Shown: positions 1 through 12,020 of the stretch, one piece after another
How the letters are laid out: every line of letters begins with the position of its first letter
How positions within the stretch are numbered: position 1 is the first letter of the stretch
Origin: Pegea sp. RAD2-039
Taxonomy: Eukaryota > Chordata > Thaliacea > Salpida > Salpidae
DNA: 64,000 bases
Direction: 5' to 3'
Assembly: GCA_034620365.1 (NCBI GenBank)
Contig: JAQGEQ010000064.1
Coordinates: 1 to 64,000 of the forward strand
The notes under the pieces: model-generated
Database searches by the model: none
What the model saw: only the letters and a program-made list of their open reading frames with translations
What the model was told of the DNA's origin: nothing
Program-made: the position numbers and the translations under genes

Positions 1-349
1 TTATAGAAGATTAGAAATAACAAAACTTTTATAAAACAACTTATTGAAATAATACCTTTATTAAAAAATTACAAATGGTAAAATTTCATTGTAATAGCTC
101 GGCCGAAAACGGTGATATAGGATGTGCTATGAGTGATGATATTAAAAAAAAAGTTAGAGAAAGTGAGACAAAAGAAACTAATCGAGCAACACAAAGTGAA
201 ATGCAAAATAAAAAGCTGTTAAAGTTTTTCTCTTATTTTGAAAGTAGTTTTTCTTCTCTTCATTTTATTTCAGAAAAGAAACCACCGTTTAGAACAAGAA
301 AATATGATACATTTCATCTATTAAATACGTTGTGCTGATCAATATATGT

Positions 350-3300
350 TCATATGTTAGTATTAGTAACAAGAGTTGAAAATAATATATTTGCAGAATG
401 TCAATTTTTTGATAAAATTAATCGACACATGCCGATTTCAAAATTAACAAATGTTATTGCGGAGGTTCACTAACAGAAGAAAGTAGTGACCAATTGGAAA
501 ATTATTTCTCTTTTTTATCATTTTATTTTGATCTAGTATTTGTCAGGAGAAAAGTTATTTTCTATCTTATATTTTTTTCCAAACGTTTCATTTATTAAAA
601 ACTGTTAGACAATATTTATTTCTTTGACATCAGTCTTATAGAAGATTATATCTTACCTGTAGCTGCAAAATACTTTTTAGTTTTAATTTTTCAAGTAATT
701 CTTAAAAACTAAATCTATTTAAAGTACTTTTTATATGAAGCTTGTTTTATGAAGTTGAATATAACTTATATAAATACAAAAAATAATGTTTTGTAAGTTC
801 AACGTATTTGGGCTAGACTATTCATCTAACAGATCTAAATAAAATTCTCCATTAATTTTGCCAACTTTGCTAACCATCTTAGACCAAAAATAAGACTTTA
901 TAAATTCTGATCAAAATCAACGTTGTTAGATTAAATAATTATAAAATCAAGTTTAATGAAAGTTGCCGTAACTGAAAATTATACTTAAATTTTGTCATCT
1001 ATACAGATCTTGTCGTAATACTTTCTTTCTGAATTTACTAAATTTAATGAGTTGGAAAAAAATTGCAGAAACATAGCCTAAAGCAATAGAAGGTTTTTAA
1101 AATTATTTATCGGCAGCGACGTCTAGCGTCAAATTCGTCGACTAAAAAATGAAAACCTAAAACAGTTTTTTCTAATTTTATAAAATAACGCTTTTAGTTA
1201 AACCAACAATTTTATTATTAGGTAAAGCCCTTTTCTGTAGATCAAGTTTTTATATTAATATTTTAGATCAATATATTATATAAAGTAAAGTTTAATATTT
1301 TCTCACAAAAACTTAAGTTAAGAAGAAAACAAAAAATTAAAACAAGAAATGTTTTCCTTATAAACTAAATTTCTTTTAAACTACGAGAGTTTAGTTTCTT
1401 ATAACTAAAACTAATTTTAGATATTTTTATGAAGAAAAAAATTCTATGACTTTACTCGTTGATAGTTATAATCATTTCAAAAGTGTTTATTGTAAGCTCA
1501 AGGTCAGAAAGAAAAAGTACGTATCTAACAGATCTTAGCACAAAACATAAATTCTACAAATCATAAAAATCAAACATACAAATGAAACAGAGACATTTTG
1601 TGACTGGAAAAAGTAGCAAATAAAAGATTTTTTATGTTTCACTGACACACAATAGCATAATGCGAACAAAGATTTTATAATTAAAAGTCAAATGAAAATT
1701 GAAAATCAAGTCAAGTAATATTATTAATGAAACATTTAAAGCAGTTTTAAAATTCAAAGTTTGCAGATAATTCTTAGATACAATTATCGGATTAATTTAT
1801 CGACACATAGTCGATTTAAAAAATAGAAATCTGGTTCATATCTTGGATTGAAAGTTAGGAAGCTATTCTCGATATAATGACAGCTTTTCATCCAGTATTT
1901 GTCAGGAGAAATATTAGGTTTCTAAATTTTTATTTTCATAAAAAGTTTAATTTATTTAAAACTGTTCGACGATTTTAATTTTGTATACTATCAACCTTAT
2001 ATGGAAAGTATTTTATTCTTCTTAGTACATAATACATTTTAGTTTTAAACTGTTTAATGATTTTACAAAACTAAACCTATTAGAAATACTTTTTATATAA
2101 AGCTAATTGTATGAGTATGAATAAACCTTGTATGAATATAAATAAAGAATGTTTTGTAAGCTTAAAGTCACTGAGCAACACTATTTGTCTGACAAATAGG
2201 AGGATACAACGTTTATAAGTTCACAAAATATAAACACAAAACTATGATAGTGACATCTTGTGACTGAAAACTAAATAGTAAAATGCAATAAAGTTTTTCA
2301 ATAGTTTCAATTTAAAGTTTAATGTAATAAAATTTAATAAAAGTGAGGCAAATCGCAAATAATTTGTTTAAGTCAGGTTTACTCAGAATCTTAATGAATT
2401 GACAAAGTAGAATTTGTTTAAACTTGTTTTGTATAATTTTAGTAATGTTTTTTTTACTTAATTAAAGATTGTAATAACAGTATATTAAAATCAGTTTTAA
2501 AGACTAATAAATATTTCATTTTTATTTAACGCAAAATAAACGATATTCCCGTTTTTCATAAATATTCTTTAACAGATAGAAATGCATTGAAATCTTTTGA
2601 AACTGCAAATCGCAGTTTTTATTGAATATTTACAAAACATAAAAATTTTATGTTTAAACTGAACATTTATCTGAATTTGTTGTTAAATCTGAATATTAAT
2701 ATCTGAAAATTAAAATATTAAAACAGAAGCAGTTATTAAAATTCAAAGTGAAAATCATAAAACAAAGCAACCAAGGCTTTATAAAAATAAAACAGTAAAA
2801 CAAATGTTGTAAATAAATTGAAACTTTATGTTGAAATCAATAAATAGCTCATGCTGCTTCTTTTTATTCTAAATCTTAAGCAAAAATTTTCTTTTAGATG
2901 TTTTCTGAATATAAATTCGAAATTAGTTTTGATAATTGAAAATCTTTTAGTTTACATCGACGAATCTTATTGACAAGAAATCGCAATTCTACACATCAGT
3001 AAAAGCGACGGCGATTCCAACTTAAACAGACGCATTGATTCAGAAGCTGGCACCTTTGACTCGCCACATGACTCGTCAACGTTCTGCGGTACTCGCTCAT
3101 GGTTGGGGGACTGGTCCACTAACTTTTTAAATATCAATAGCAAGCGATGACTTCGAAATAGATGAAACCGATATTCTAAGGATCAAAAAAGAGCATGATC
3201 ATTAAAAAGATCAACAAATGAAAATCGTGATCAAAGCATGAAACAGAGGACTACAACATCGAAGGTGATGACGTCACAGTGTTGAAAGAGTCATTCCCTA

Positions 3301-6300
3301 ATCTTCTTATCAATTTTATAGAGAAACTATCTCCTTATTGTTAGTGCATATAACATTTTAGTTTTAAACTGTTTAAAGGTTTTTAAAAACTAAGACTATT
3401 ACTGATACTTTTTATATAAAGCTAATTGTATAGTTATGAACAAACCTTGTATGAATATTAATAAACAATGTGTTGTAAGCTCAAAGTCACTGAGTAACAC
3501 TATTTCTCTCACAGATAGGAGGATACAACGTTTGTAAGTTTAAAAAAATAAACATAAAGCTATTATAGCGACATCTTGTGACTGAAAAATCAATAGTAAA
3601 ATGGAATTAAATTTCTAAAAAGTTTCAATTTAAAGTTTAATATACTAAACAGTTGTTACAAATAAATAACTCGAAATTTCATGTTGAGATCAATCAATGG
3701 CTCTGAAATTTTCATGATCACTATAATTTCAACAAATTTATTACAATTACCTTCGGCGTTGTAAAATGCTCAAATGCTTCTGTCAAAAGAGGTGAACAAA
3801 TATAAATAGAAATTGTTCTTTTTATGACAATTTTATTAATTAAAGTTTATGCCAAGAAGCAAACCACCAATGCTTAAGAATTAAGAAAATACAACAAATA
3901 ATTCATAAAAAGTGGGAAATACTTGCAAAGAGTTGTAACAAAGTTCATGAAAGATATTTATATCAGAACTAAATTCCAAGAAAAAGCTTCTAGTCTTCAA
4001 TAGCTAGGTGATTCTAATAAAACCGTTGACTTTAAATATCGTTAACTAGAGATTAAATGAAAAGGTTAAAAAGGATAATTAGAAAAAGTTAACAAAGATA
4101 TAAAAAACTATATACTTCTCCAAAATATTTTACGTAAAACATAGCAAAACGAAAGCTTAAACAGCAGTTTATTATAGAAAAATAAATAAAGCGAATACTA
4201 AATTAACAAATATTTGATGTCAAAATGATATTCACGCCATGTAATTCTATTAATAGAAACATCACAACAGATTTAACTTGGAAAGTAAACTTAATTTTGT
4301 TAGAATTTATTTTCAGAATAATCTATCGACGAGTAGTCGATATCAAAAATTATCATCTAAAACATTTTCTTCAATGAAAACTAAAAATGTTTTTCATTAT
4401 AAAAACGTTGTTTCATCTAGTATTTGTCCGGAAAAAATTATTTTTGAAAATTATTAGTCATTTAAAAAATTTAAATTATTTAGAATCATAAGAATAGTTT
4501 TATATGTTGACAATAAAAATGAAAATTAATTGCTTTTGATAATTTTATTTAACTTATTTGAAATTTTTCTATTTTTGGTTGATGTTTTTTCAGGATATTC
4601 TTTTAAATTTATGCTTTGGAAATTCATAGTCGCTAAGTTGAGTCAGATTTTTGTAACCGTCCATTAGTTTTTATTTACAGATTTCAATACAAGGGTTATT
4701 GAAAAAAGTGTTAGAATGTTTTGTAAGGACAAAGTTATTGAATAAAATTACTTGCCTGACAGATAAGAGGAAGAAAGTCTTACTTGTAAATTCAAAGTTA
4801 AATAAATAATTTGTTTTTAAAATTGTATTTTTTTGTTGATACGAAAAGTTACTAATTAGAATTGTTCTGTTTTCAATTTAAATGTTATTATTCATAATTT
4901 CAACAAAGTTTGAAAGTAAGCCTTAAAATTCAAGTTATCAAATGTCACTTACAAAAACATAGACTGAAGCAATGCAAGGATTTCAAAATTATATATCTTA
5001 TAAACCTTAAGATTTTGAAGTTTAAAAAAAATAATAATAGAAACAATCAATTAAAGATAAAATAATTTTCTGTTTCAAATTTTTAAATATTTTTAGCAAA
5101 CATTATTATTTACTATTTTATTTTTATTCAAATTAAATATCAGTAATTTTGTTTTAGAAAAAATCTTTTTCAATGGTTTTCAAGAATGATAATATTATGA
5201 AAAAATAGAAATAAACAAAATAAATAAAAATATTAAGAAATAAAAACAGTAGCTTTTATTAGCAAACCTAAACTGAAAATTATATAATTATTAAAATTTC
5301 ATAAAACCAAAGAGTATTTTGGAAAATTATCTAAACTTTTTTCATGTTTTGTTTTTCTCCTTTAATAGTTTTCCCAAAATAAATTTACTTCAAAATATTT
5401 CACATTCAAATTTCTAGTTTTGGATATATCTCAGTTTTCAATAAAATTTGCTTTTAAGAAAATTTTAGAATAAAAATTAATATTTTTATTTTTAATAAAT
5501 ACTTTTTATTAGCAGATAAAATTATTCTACTTATGTTGAAATAAAACTAAACAAAAAAGGAGAAAAAGTAATTTAAGAACTTTTTTTGAGTTATATATCT
5601 AATTGAATACTATTAAATCTGTTTTCTAAGTGATTGTTAAAAAAATAATTTTGGTTTTAAGGAATAATTGTATTTTTTTAATCGATAAATTTATAAGGAC
5701 TCATCATCAAAATCATCAGCATTAAGATCAAGATGTTACCAATATCTGCATTTGATGCTCATCTTCTCTCAAAATAAAAACCAAACAAATCAATCACTGA
5801 TGACGTCACATGCTGATGATGTCACCTTCGATCGACGTTAGAGGTTATTTTGAACTCATCAACTTCCGGCTTATTCATCTTTGCCAAAGATCGTGTTCCA
5901 CGTCGCTTTGAGATCTTGTGGAAAATATTAAATCTGTTTTAGAAGAGATTATTTAAAAACTATTTTGTTTTTAAGAAATCATAAAAAAAGAAAGTTCCTT
6001 TAATAATTAAACTTCAAATTGATTTATTTTTTAATTACTGCTACTTTTTGCATTTTACTTTTAAAGTTTCAAAAAAAATAAAAGTACTTTTTGTTCAAAA
6101 ATACCTTAGCTAATCTTTATGTAATATTTTTGAAGATTTAAAAATAACTTTTTGTTCTATTTTTCAATTTTACTATTTACTTTTCAATCACCATCAAAAT
6201 GTTTCTTTAGTTTCTTTTATAAATTGTTTTATTTTTATCTTTTAAAATATTTTAATTGAAGTGTATTTACATCTGTTAGAATAGAAATTCTGCTGGGTGA

Positions 6301-6960
6301 CTTTGAACTTACAAAACAATCTTTTTAAATATTCATAAATATTTAAATTCTTTTCCATAAAATGTTTCATTTTAATCTTAAAATAAAAATATTTCTAGAA
6401 ATCGTAAGTCTAAAACTTACCATCTAGTAAAAAAGTTTTAGATTATTATCAAACAACAAAGTCGTCCTCAAAATTTCAAATAAGTAATTCTGCATTGAAA
6501 CAAAATTATTGAAAAAAGTATTATTCACCAGAAAAATGATCATTAATTTTTATCTGTAAAGCTAGGTATAAATAATATTGTTTTTTTTTAATGGAAACTG
6601 CTTAATGTATATTAAATTTATTTTGAAGATCTTTTCTAAGATTTTGATGAAAAATTACTTTTTGAATGGATTCTGCAAAAACTTCTTTCATTATTAGAAA
6701 ATATAATTATACTTCTTGTAAAAAATATTGTTGATAATTAAATTGTAAGAAATGCAAAGCTATTAAGATAGCAGGAATGATTTAACTCCAAAACTTCAAA
6801 TTTAAAAATACATCACCGACAACTTGTCGATTTCAAAATGTTTATTAAAGAAGATCATTGTCAAGATACAAATTTCAATAATACATCTTCATTTTAACAA
6901 CTTTTATTGATATAGAGTTTGTCCTGACGACAATCAATTCAGAATTTTATTTTTCATTTA
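350..6960. repeat. Degenerate array of related repeat modules, no gene
   Basis: No credible coding exon is visible. Short conserved blocks recur in a fixed order. Block B (TCGACACATGCCGATTT-like) lies near 422, 1800, 4325 and 6812. Block C (TAGTATTTGTCAGGAGAAA-like) follows 90-108 nt later, near 530, 1890, 4416 and weakly 6910. Block A (GTAAGCTCAAAGTCACTGAG-like, followed by an ACAGATAGG-like end) lies near 796, 1492, 2157, 3475 and 4723; the C-to-A distance is 266-307 nt. Block D (GACATCTTGTGACTGAAAA-like) follows A near 1590, 2250 and 3570. An inverted A block lies near 6280-6316. This looks like an old tandem or nested family of one unit, origin unknown. Confidence 0.6.
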
Positions 6961-7089
6961 TAAGTTTTCTTTTTATTTTAAGCTGTGATACAAGCTTTCC
7001 TTTGAAAACAATTCAAAATTAATTTTAGATTTTTTACTTAATACGTTTTAGATTTTGAATTTTCAAATAATTCTCATAATTAATATTTA

Positions 7090-10000
7090 TTTATTTATTA
7101 CAATAAATGTGAAGGAGGGTGCCTAAAAAGAGCACCTCTCGCTAACACACACTCTCACAAATTAGATCTATTTGACGTGTAAACGAAAAAGCATATGACA
7201 ATGAAGAATTGCACAGAATCATAGTATTGTAAAAGAGAAAAATTCACAGTCTAGAAATGGCAATGTTGGCGATATTATAGCAATTCAGCTTTTTCTTGAA
7301 CAGCATAAGTGATTTTGACATGACAATCTCTGATGGCAGATTGTTCCATGTACTGATTGTGCGGTATGAGAAAAAACTTAATCTGGTTAACGTAGCTGGT
7401 GGAGTGGGCTTATTAAGATGTAATTTATGTCTTCTAAGTTGATATAACTTGAGGGAGGGACTAATGGAGAAAAAGTCATCAAACTGAAGATCAATTAGGT
7501 TGTGAATAATTTTTAAAATCAGAATAAGGTCGTATTTAATTCTTCGGATTTCCAAAGTATCTAGATTGAAGAAGCTGAGACGATGCTTATAACTCTCGTA
7601 TTTGATATTACGTTTCCTGCAAACCAATCTCGTAAATGTTGCCTGAACAGATTCGATTTTTCTGATATCACCAACTTGATATGGCATCCATGCACTGATA
7701 TTGTATTCAAGAATAGGGCGTATGTACAGTTTGAAAAGGTTGACGAAAAACCATGGATCTTTAGAATTAAAAGTCTTTATGATGAGGTGGACAAGCTTGA
7801 TAGATTTTCCAAAGATTCTGGAAACATAACTGTGCCATTTGAAGTCAGATGTCAGAGTAATGCCGAGGTCTATGACTGAGGATACTCGTTCAAGAATAGA
7901 TCCATTGATGTAGTATTGGTTGCTGAAGTTGGCAGCTGGCTTACGGGAGAATATTATAACTTCAGACTTTGTTGGCTGGATTTTAAGTTGCCAATTCGCA
8001 GACCAGTTTTCTACAATGTTTAGTGCAGTTTGGAGTTTTGAGTGAGAACCAGATAATAGCTTGATGTCATCTGCATACACAAACACACTGACATTGTCTA
8101 CTGTTATTAGTCTTCTGATGAGGTCTTCAATGAAAATCAAAAAGAGAAGTGGACCCAGAACGGAACCCTGAGGAACACCGCTGGTGACTTTACTAGGAGT
8201 AGATAAAGATCTTTCTACACGGGTTCGTTGGGTTCTACCTGATAAGAAATCTTCAATCCATTTTAAGATAGAGTTGCTGATTTTTATGTTTTTCAATACA
8301 GTAATGAGCTTGTTGTGTGGAACAGAATCAAACGCTTTAGCAAAATCAAGGCATATGATGTCACATGGAGTATTACTTTCGTAATGAGCTGTAAGCTCAT
8401 TGAAAAAAGTGAGATGTTGAGTCAAAGAAGATCTTTGCTTAACAAAGCCATGCTGGACATCAGATATTAGATGATGCTCCGTCAAATGGCTAGTTATATG
8501 GTTGTGAATGATATGTTCTTGAGTTCTGCAAATAACCGAAGTCAGCGAAACTGGTCTGTAGTTAAGTGCAGTGTTTCTGGGACCCTTCTTATAAATTGGA
8601 GTAATAATAGCATTCTTCCAAATTTTTGGAAGTCTTCCCCGCTTAAGAGTCATGTTAAAGAGTAGCGATAAGGGTAGCGCTAAAGAAGAAGTACTTTTTC
8701 TTAAAAACAAAGCTGGGATTTGATCTGGGGTGTTGGAAACTGTTGATTTTAGAGAAGAAATAGCCTTAGATACTATATCAACTGTTATGTCTAGATCTAC
8801 CATCTCAGAGATATTTGAAAGGATATTGGAGTAGGAAATAGTAGGAGTATTGCCATCATCGGTTATAAAAACCTTTTCAAATTGTTTGTTTAGCAATTCA
8901 GCTTTATTCTTTGGTTCCATCACCAGCTGATTGGCGTTATCAAGCAAGGGAGGTAGATGAGATCTCGCCTTAAGCTTGTGATTAATGAAGCCAAAAAACG
9001 TTTTCTTGCTAGGTGAAGATAAGATTGCACTTTCTTTTCCTAAATAGAGGCTATAAACTGATTTCTTGTAGACTAGACAAAGATCTTTGTATAGAGGTTT
9101 GATGGAAGGATCTGCTTTAGTTTGTTTGTATAAGAGGTTTTTCAAATGCTGTAAATTCCTTAAATATCTTGGCAAGTGTGGTTTTTTGTTGACTCTATAT
9201 AAAGGTATGAACTTTTTAATTGACTCATTAACAATGTTAGTAAACCTTGAGTAGATATCATTGATGTCTTCGGAAGAGTTGAAAACAGAAGTCCAGTCAA
9301 CACCTGATAAAAACTTGTTTATACTATTATAATTTCCACGATAAAAGTTCCGTATGCTTGGAGTTTTAACGTTCATAGAAAAAGTTTGTTGGAGCTTGAA
9401 TTCAATCATGTTGTGATCGCATGTCAGAGCAAAAGGTTCATTTTGACCAACGTAGATAACGTTATCAGGTTTTGATGTGATGAGAAGATCCAAAGTATTA
9501 CCACTAACTTGGGTTGGAAAAGTAACCATCTGAGATAGATTATTGGCATCAAGGAAGTTTACAAAGACATGACTCAGATTAGCTAAATTAGTTTTGTCTC
9601 TATTCAAATTAAACATTTTTCCATTGAATGCTAAATTTGGGTTATTCCAATCAATTCTACTAAAATTAAAATCCCCGAGAATATACATCTCAGGACAAAC
9701 AAGGCTTTTCAGAACCTTCAATAAGGCCTTAATAGTAACCTCATCGTTAACTTTAGACGGTGGTAGGTAGGTACATATAAAGCGGGAAAACTTAGACTTT
9801 GAGTAATGAAAATTGAAAGCAATAATCTCAAATCCTGGGCAATCAATGGTATTTATCTTAATTCTTGAAATCATGGGTGCCAGTGATGTTTTATAGATTA
9901 CACAAACACCGCCGCCTCTATCAAACAGTCTATCACAGCGCAAAGCACGAAAAAGATCACTGTCATCCAGAAAGGAGTCAGGATAAAAGGGTTTCAACCA

Positions 10001-10300
10001 AGTTTCGGTAATGAAAACAAATGTAAAATCTTGAGAAAGCAAAAGAGCTTTCAATTCGAAAATTTTGTTGACAATTGACCGTGCGTTGAAAAACATACCT
10101 AATATAAAAGAAAAATTGTCTTTTTGACACTTGTAAGATTTGGTGGTAGGTTTCTGTGTACTGTTATCTTGGGCTGGAAGCATAGTATTAATAATTTTGT
10201 GCGAAGAGAGGTTGAATAAGGGTGATGTGGGTCCAGTGGTTATTTTGCACTTCCATTTTTTGAAATATAAACACTTTAATAACAAGTAAGTAAATTTAAA
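7090..10300 (-). mobile_element. Non-LTR retrotransposon (LINE, CR1/jockey-like)
   Basis: The element reads on the minus strand. One long ORF is followed by about 140 nt of 3' UTR ending in a G/C-rich segment (GGAGGGTGCC ... AGCACCTCTC in plus orientation) that can fold into a hairpin, then an AATA-type repeat tail near 7085-7105. The same 3' end recurs at 38.63 kb, 62.86-63.01 kb and in the SINE at 61.72 kb, which marks it as the conserved element end. No ORF1 is seen upstream of 10.3 kb, so the copy is either 5'-truncated or of a one-ORF type. I could not define target-site duplications. Confidence 0.85.
7244..10285 (-). CDS. LINE endonuclease-reverse transcriptase, intact ORF
   Basis: This 1013-residue uninterrupted protein would nick target DNA and reverse-transcribe the LINE RNA. 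An AP-endonuclease-like domain occupies about residues 60-295: NARSIVNK near 68, FITETW near 91-96, LGDFNF near 203, and CDHN near 289 at the usual SDH position. A reverse transcriptase follows at about 545-800: NYRPVSLTSV near 575, LDFAKAFDSVPH near 646, GVPQGSVLGPLLF near 703, and the catalytic FVYADD near 735-740. A C-terminal region typical of CR1/jockey-like elements follows. With no stop or frameshift in 3 kb, the copy is young and perhaps competent. The first 60 residues show no domain, so the true start is uncertain. Base composition is less AT-rich than the flanks. Confidence 0.93.
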   Translation of the reverse strand: MLLKCLYFKKWKCKITTGPTSPLFNLSSHKIINTMLPAQDNSTQKPTTKSYKCQKDNFSFILGMFFNARSIVNKIFELKALLLSQDFTFVFITETWLKPFYPDSFLDDSDLFRALRCDRLFDRGGGVCVIYKTSLAPMISRIKINTIDCPGFEIIAFNFHYSKSKFSRFICTYLPPSKVNDEVTIKALLKVLKSLVCPEMYILGDFNFSRIDWNNPNLAFNGKMFNLNRDKTNLANLSHVFVNFLDANNLSQMVTFPTQVSGNTLDLLITSKPDNVIYVGQNEPFALTCDHNMIEFKLQQTFSMNVKTPSIRNFYRGNYNSINKFLSGVDWTSVFNSSEDINDIYSRFTNIVNESIKKFIPLYRVNKKPHLPRYLRNLQHLKNLLYKQTKADPSIKPLYKDLCLVYKKSVYSLYLGKESAILSSPSKKTFFGFINHKLKARSHLPPLLDNANQLVMEPKNKAELLNKQFEKVFITDDGNTPTISYSNILSNISEMVDLDITVDIVSKAISSLKSTVSNTPDQIPALFLRKSTSSLALPLSLLFNMTLKRGRLPKIWKNAIITPIYKKGPRNTALNYRPVSLTSVICRTQEHIIHNHITSHLTEHHLISDVQHGFVKQRSSLTQHLTFFNELTAHYESNTPCDIICLDFAKAFDSVPHNKLITVLKNIKISNSILKWIEDFLSGRTQRTRVERSLSTPSKVTSGVPQGSVLGPLLFLIFIEDLIRRLITVDNVSVFVYADDIKLLSGSHSKLQTALNIVENWSANWQLKIQPTKSEVIIFSRKPAANFSNQYYINGSILERVSSVIDLGITLTSDFKWHSYVSRIFGKSIKLVHLIIKTFNSKDPWFFVNLFKLYIRPILEYNISAWMPYQVGDIRKIESVQATFTRLVCRKRNIKYESYKHRLSFFNLDTLEIRRIKYDLILILKIIHNLIDLQFDDFFSISPSLKLYQLRRHKLHLNKPTPPATLTRLSFFSYRTISTWNNLPSEIVMSKSLMLFKKKLNCYNIANIAISRL

Positions 10301-11052
10301 ACGTTATTAGACGAACTACAAACTCTATAATAAAACTAATAATTTGCTAGAAGTCAAATTCAAAGTGAAGTTTATTAACAGTTTAAGCGACATTTTGAAT
10401 TTATTACAAACGTTTTTAGATAGTTTGATTTTGTAGTTTATATGAATACAAATTTGGCTTTTAAGTCTACTAAATAACTTAAAAAATTTCAATATTTTCA
10501 CAAAAAGTTAGAATAACAATTTTCAAATGATTGACAAGATTGGGTTGTATTTAAACTATTCAAGCTAAAAAAAAACATTTCTGTTTCAAGAGCGTTTCCT
10601 GTATTGCTTGAAAATTTTCTAAACCACATGATAAATTTAATAGAGCAATTCAACTAGCTTGAAAACTTGACAAATATCTGCAGAAAGCAGTTTTTCTAAC
10701 AACATAATGTCTTATCTTATCTAGAATATCTTTGTTTTACGACAAACTATGTTTATGATCGATTAAACTATCAACTAGTATTCTGCACTCCTATTTTAGA
10801 TAATACTTTTTCACAGAAGCAACGATTTCTTTTGTCAATTGTAAACTTCTGATAAATAGATGTTAAAATAACAAACCATATTTTCATTACAATTACTGCT
10901 GGTTTATTATACAATGTAAGCTACTGCCTCAGTGGTTTAAAAATATGAAAAAAAACTTTTTTATTAAAAGTATTTTAAAGAATGTACAAAACTGAAATGG
11001 TTTGAAATATGCTATTTAAGTAATTACATTAAAATGGTAATTTGATGAATCA
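10301..11052. other. AT-rich spacer
   Basis: About 750 nt between the LINE and the PLAC8-like gene. I see no exon, RNA gene or clear repeat. Confidence 0.5.
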
Positions 11053-12020
11053 TTAGCAGCAAGTATTTGAAGGATATCCGAGATTATCCATCTCACGTGA
11101 CATCTGACAAATAGTACACCAGAAGCAACAGGTCAAGTCACAACAATCTCCCATAATAGAACCCTACAGACACAAATCATTTACTAATTACCAGATTTAT
11201 GATAAAAGCTTCCTAAGAAAGATTAATTTTAATAAGAAGCAACTTACTAGGCACAGCTGAATTTCAAAGACCTTATACTATTACAATTACAAAAGTTTTG
11301 TTTTTTTCTATAAAAAACCTTTATAAGCCGGATAATAATTACCTATTTCAGCTGGTTGTGGTCAAGAGGTATTGTAAAAAAGACAAATAGAAAATAATTA
11401 AACGCTTTTATCGGTCTATTTGTCTGAACCTTGGTCTTATGTTTAAAAATCTTAAATATTTAAGTTGAAAGTATTTTAATTATAAACTTTAGTATCAAAA
11501 ATATAGAAATTCAAAAATAAATAATTAGAATATTTGATTGATTTTTACCTGGATATTGTGTCTTTCTCTAAATGCAGACCTCATAGCAATAGGACCACCA
11601 AGCACACAGTGAGGTACACAACAACTTTCTCCCATTCTCTGTGACAATTGTCCAACAAATATACTCGAACAAAAAAAAGTACAAAGACCTGAGAAAATAC
11701 TTTTCTAATTCTTGATAGAATCACTTCTAAAATTAAAAATTTTTTTACACATTCTTGAATAATATATGATAAATTTTACAAACTTATTTAGTAAATAAAA
11801 GTATTTCAATTTACTTACAACTTTTCATATCATTAAAACAATCACATTTTCGCGAGCTCCATGCTTTCTTAGCACTTTGAACAGGAAGCATAAAAGACGG
11901 TTGCACTACCACTGTTACAGGGTTAGAAGTGGGTTGACTAACTACAGGTTGACTATAGGCTGGTGGAGAAGCTGGTAGAGTAGAAAGTGGAGTTTCATTT
12001 TCAAGTCTATTATATTTCAT
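11053..12020 (-). CDS. PLAC8 (cornifelin-like) family cysteine-rich protein
   Basis: Three exons on the minus strand (11819-12020, 11549-11688, 11053-11163) join in frame, with GTAAGT/GTAAAA donors and CTCAG/TGTAG acceptors, to give 150 residues. The N-terminal third is Pro/Ser/Gln-rich and contains PPAY, a possible WW-domain ligand. The PLAC8 core begins with a Trp-Ser then CDCFND motif at the end of exon 1, continues with CLCTFFCSS and ESCCVPHC in exon 2, and ends with MGDCCDLTCCFWC...CQMSRE in exon 3. Family members are small membrane-associated cysteine-rich proteins; some animal and plant members affect cell size or metal handling. Family assignment is firm, function is not. The protein ends right after the core. 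Confidence 0.88.

Noticed and set aside
75..338. 87-codon ORF at the left edge (MVKFHCNSSAENG...)
   Set aside because: Lys/Ser/Glu-rich with no domain, signal or clear splice context. An in-frame TTTCAG near 270 could make part of it intronic. Not enough to call a gene.
7583..8665. Plus-strand ORFs inside the LINE
   Set aside because: Antisense shadows of the reverse-transcriptase ORF.
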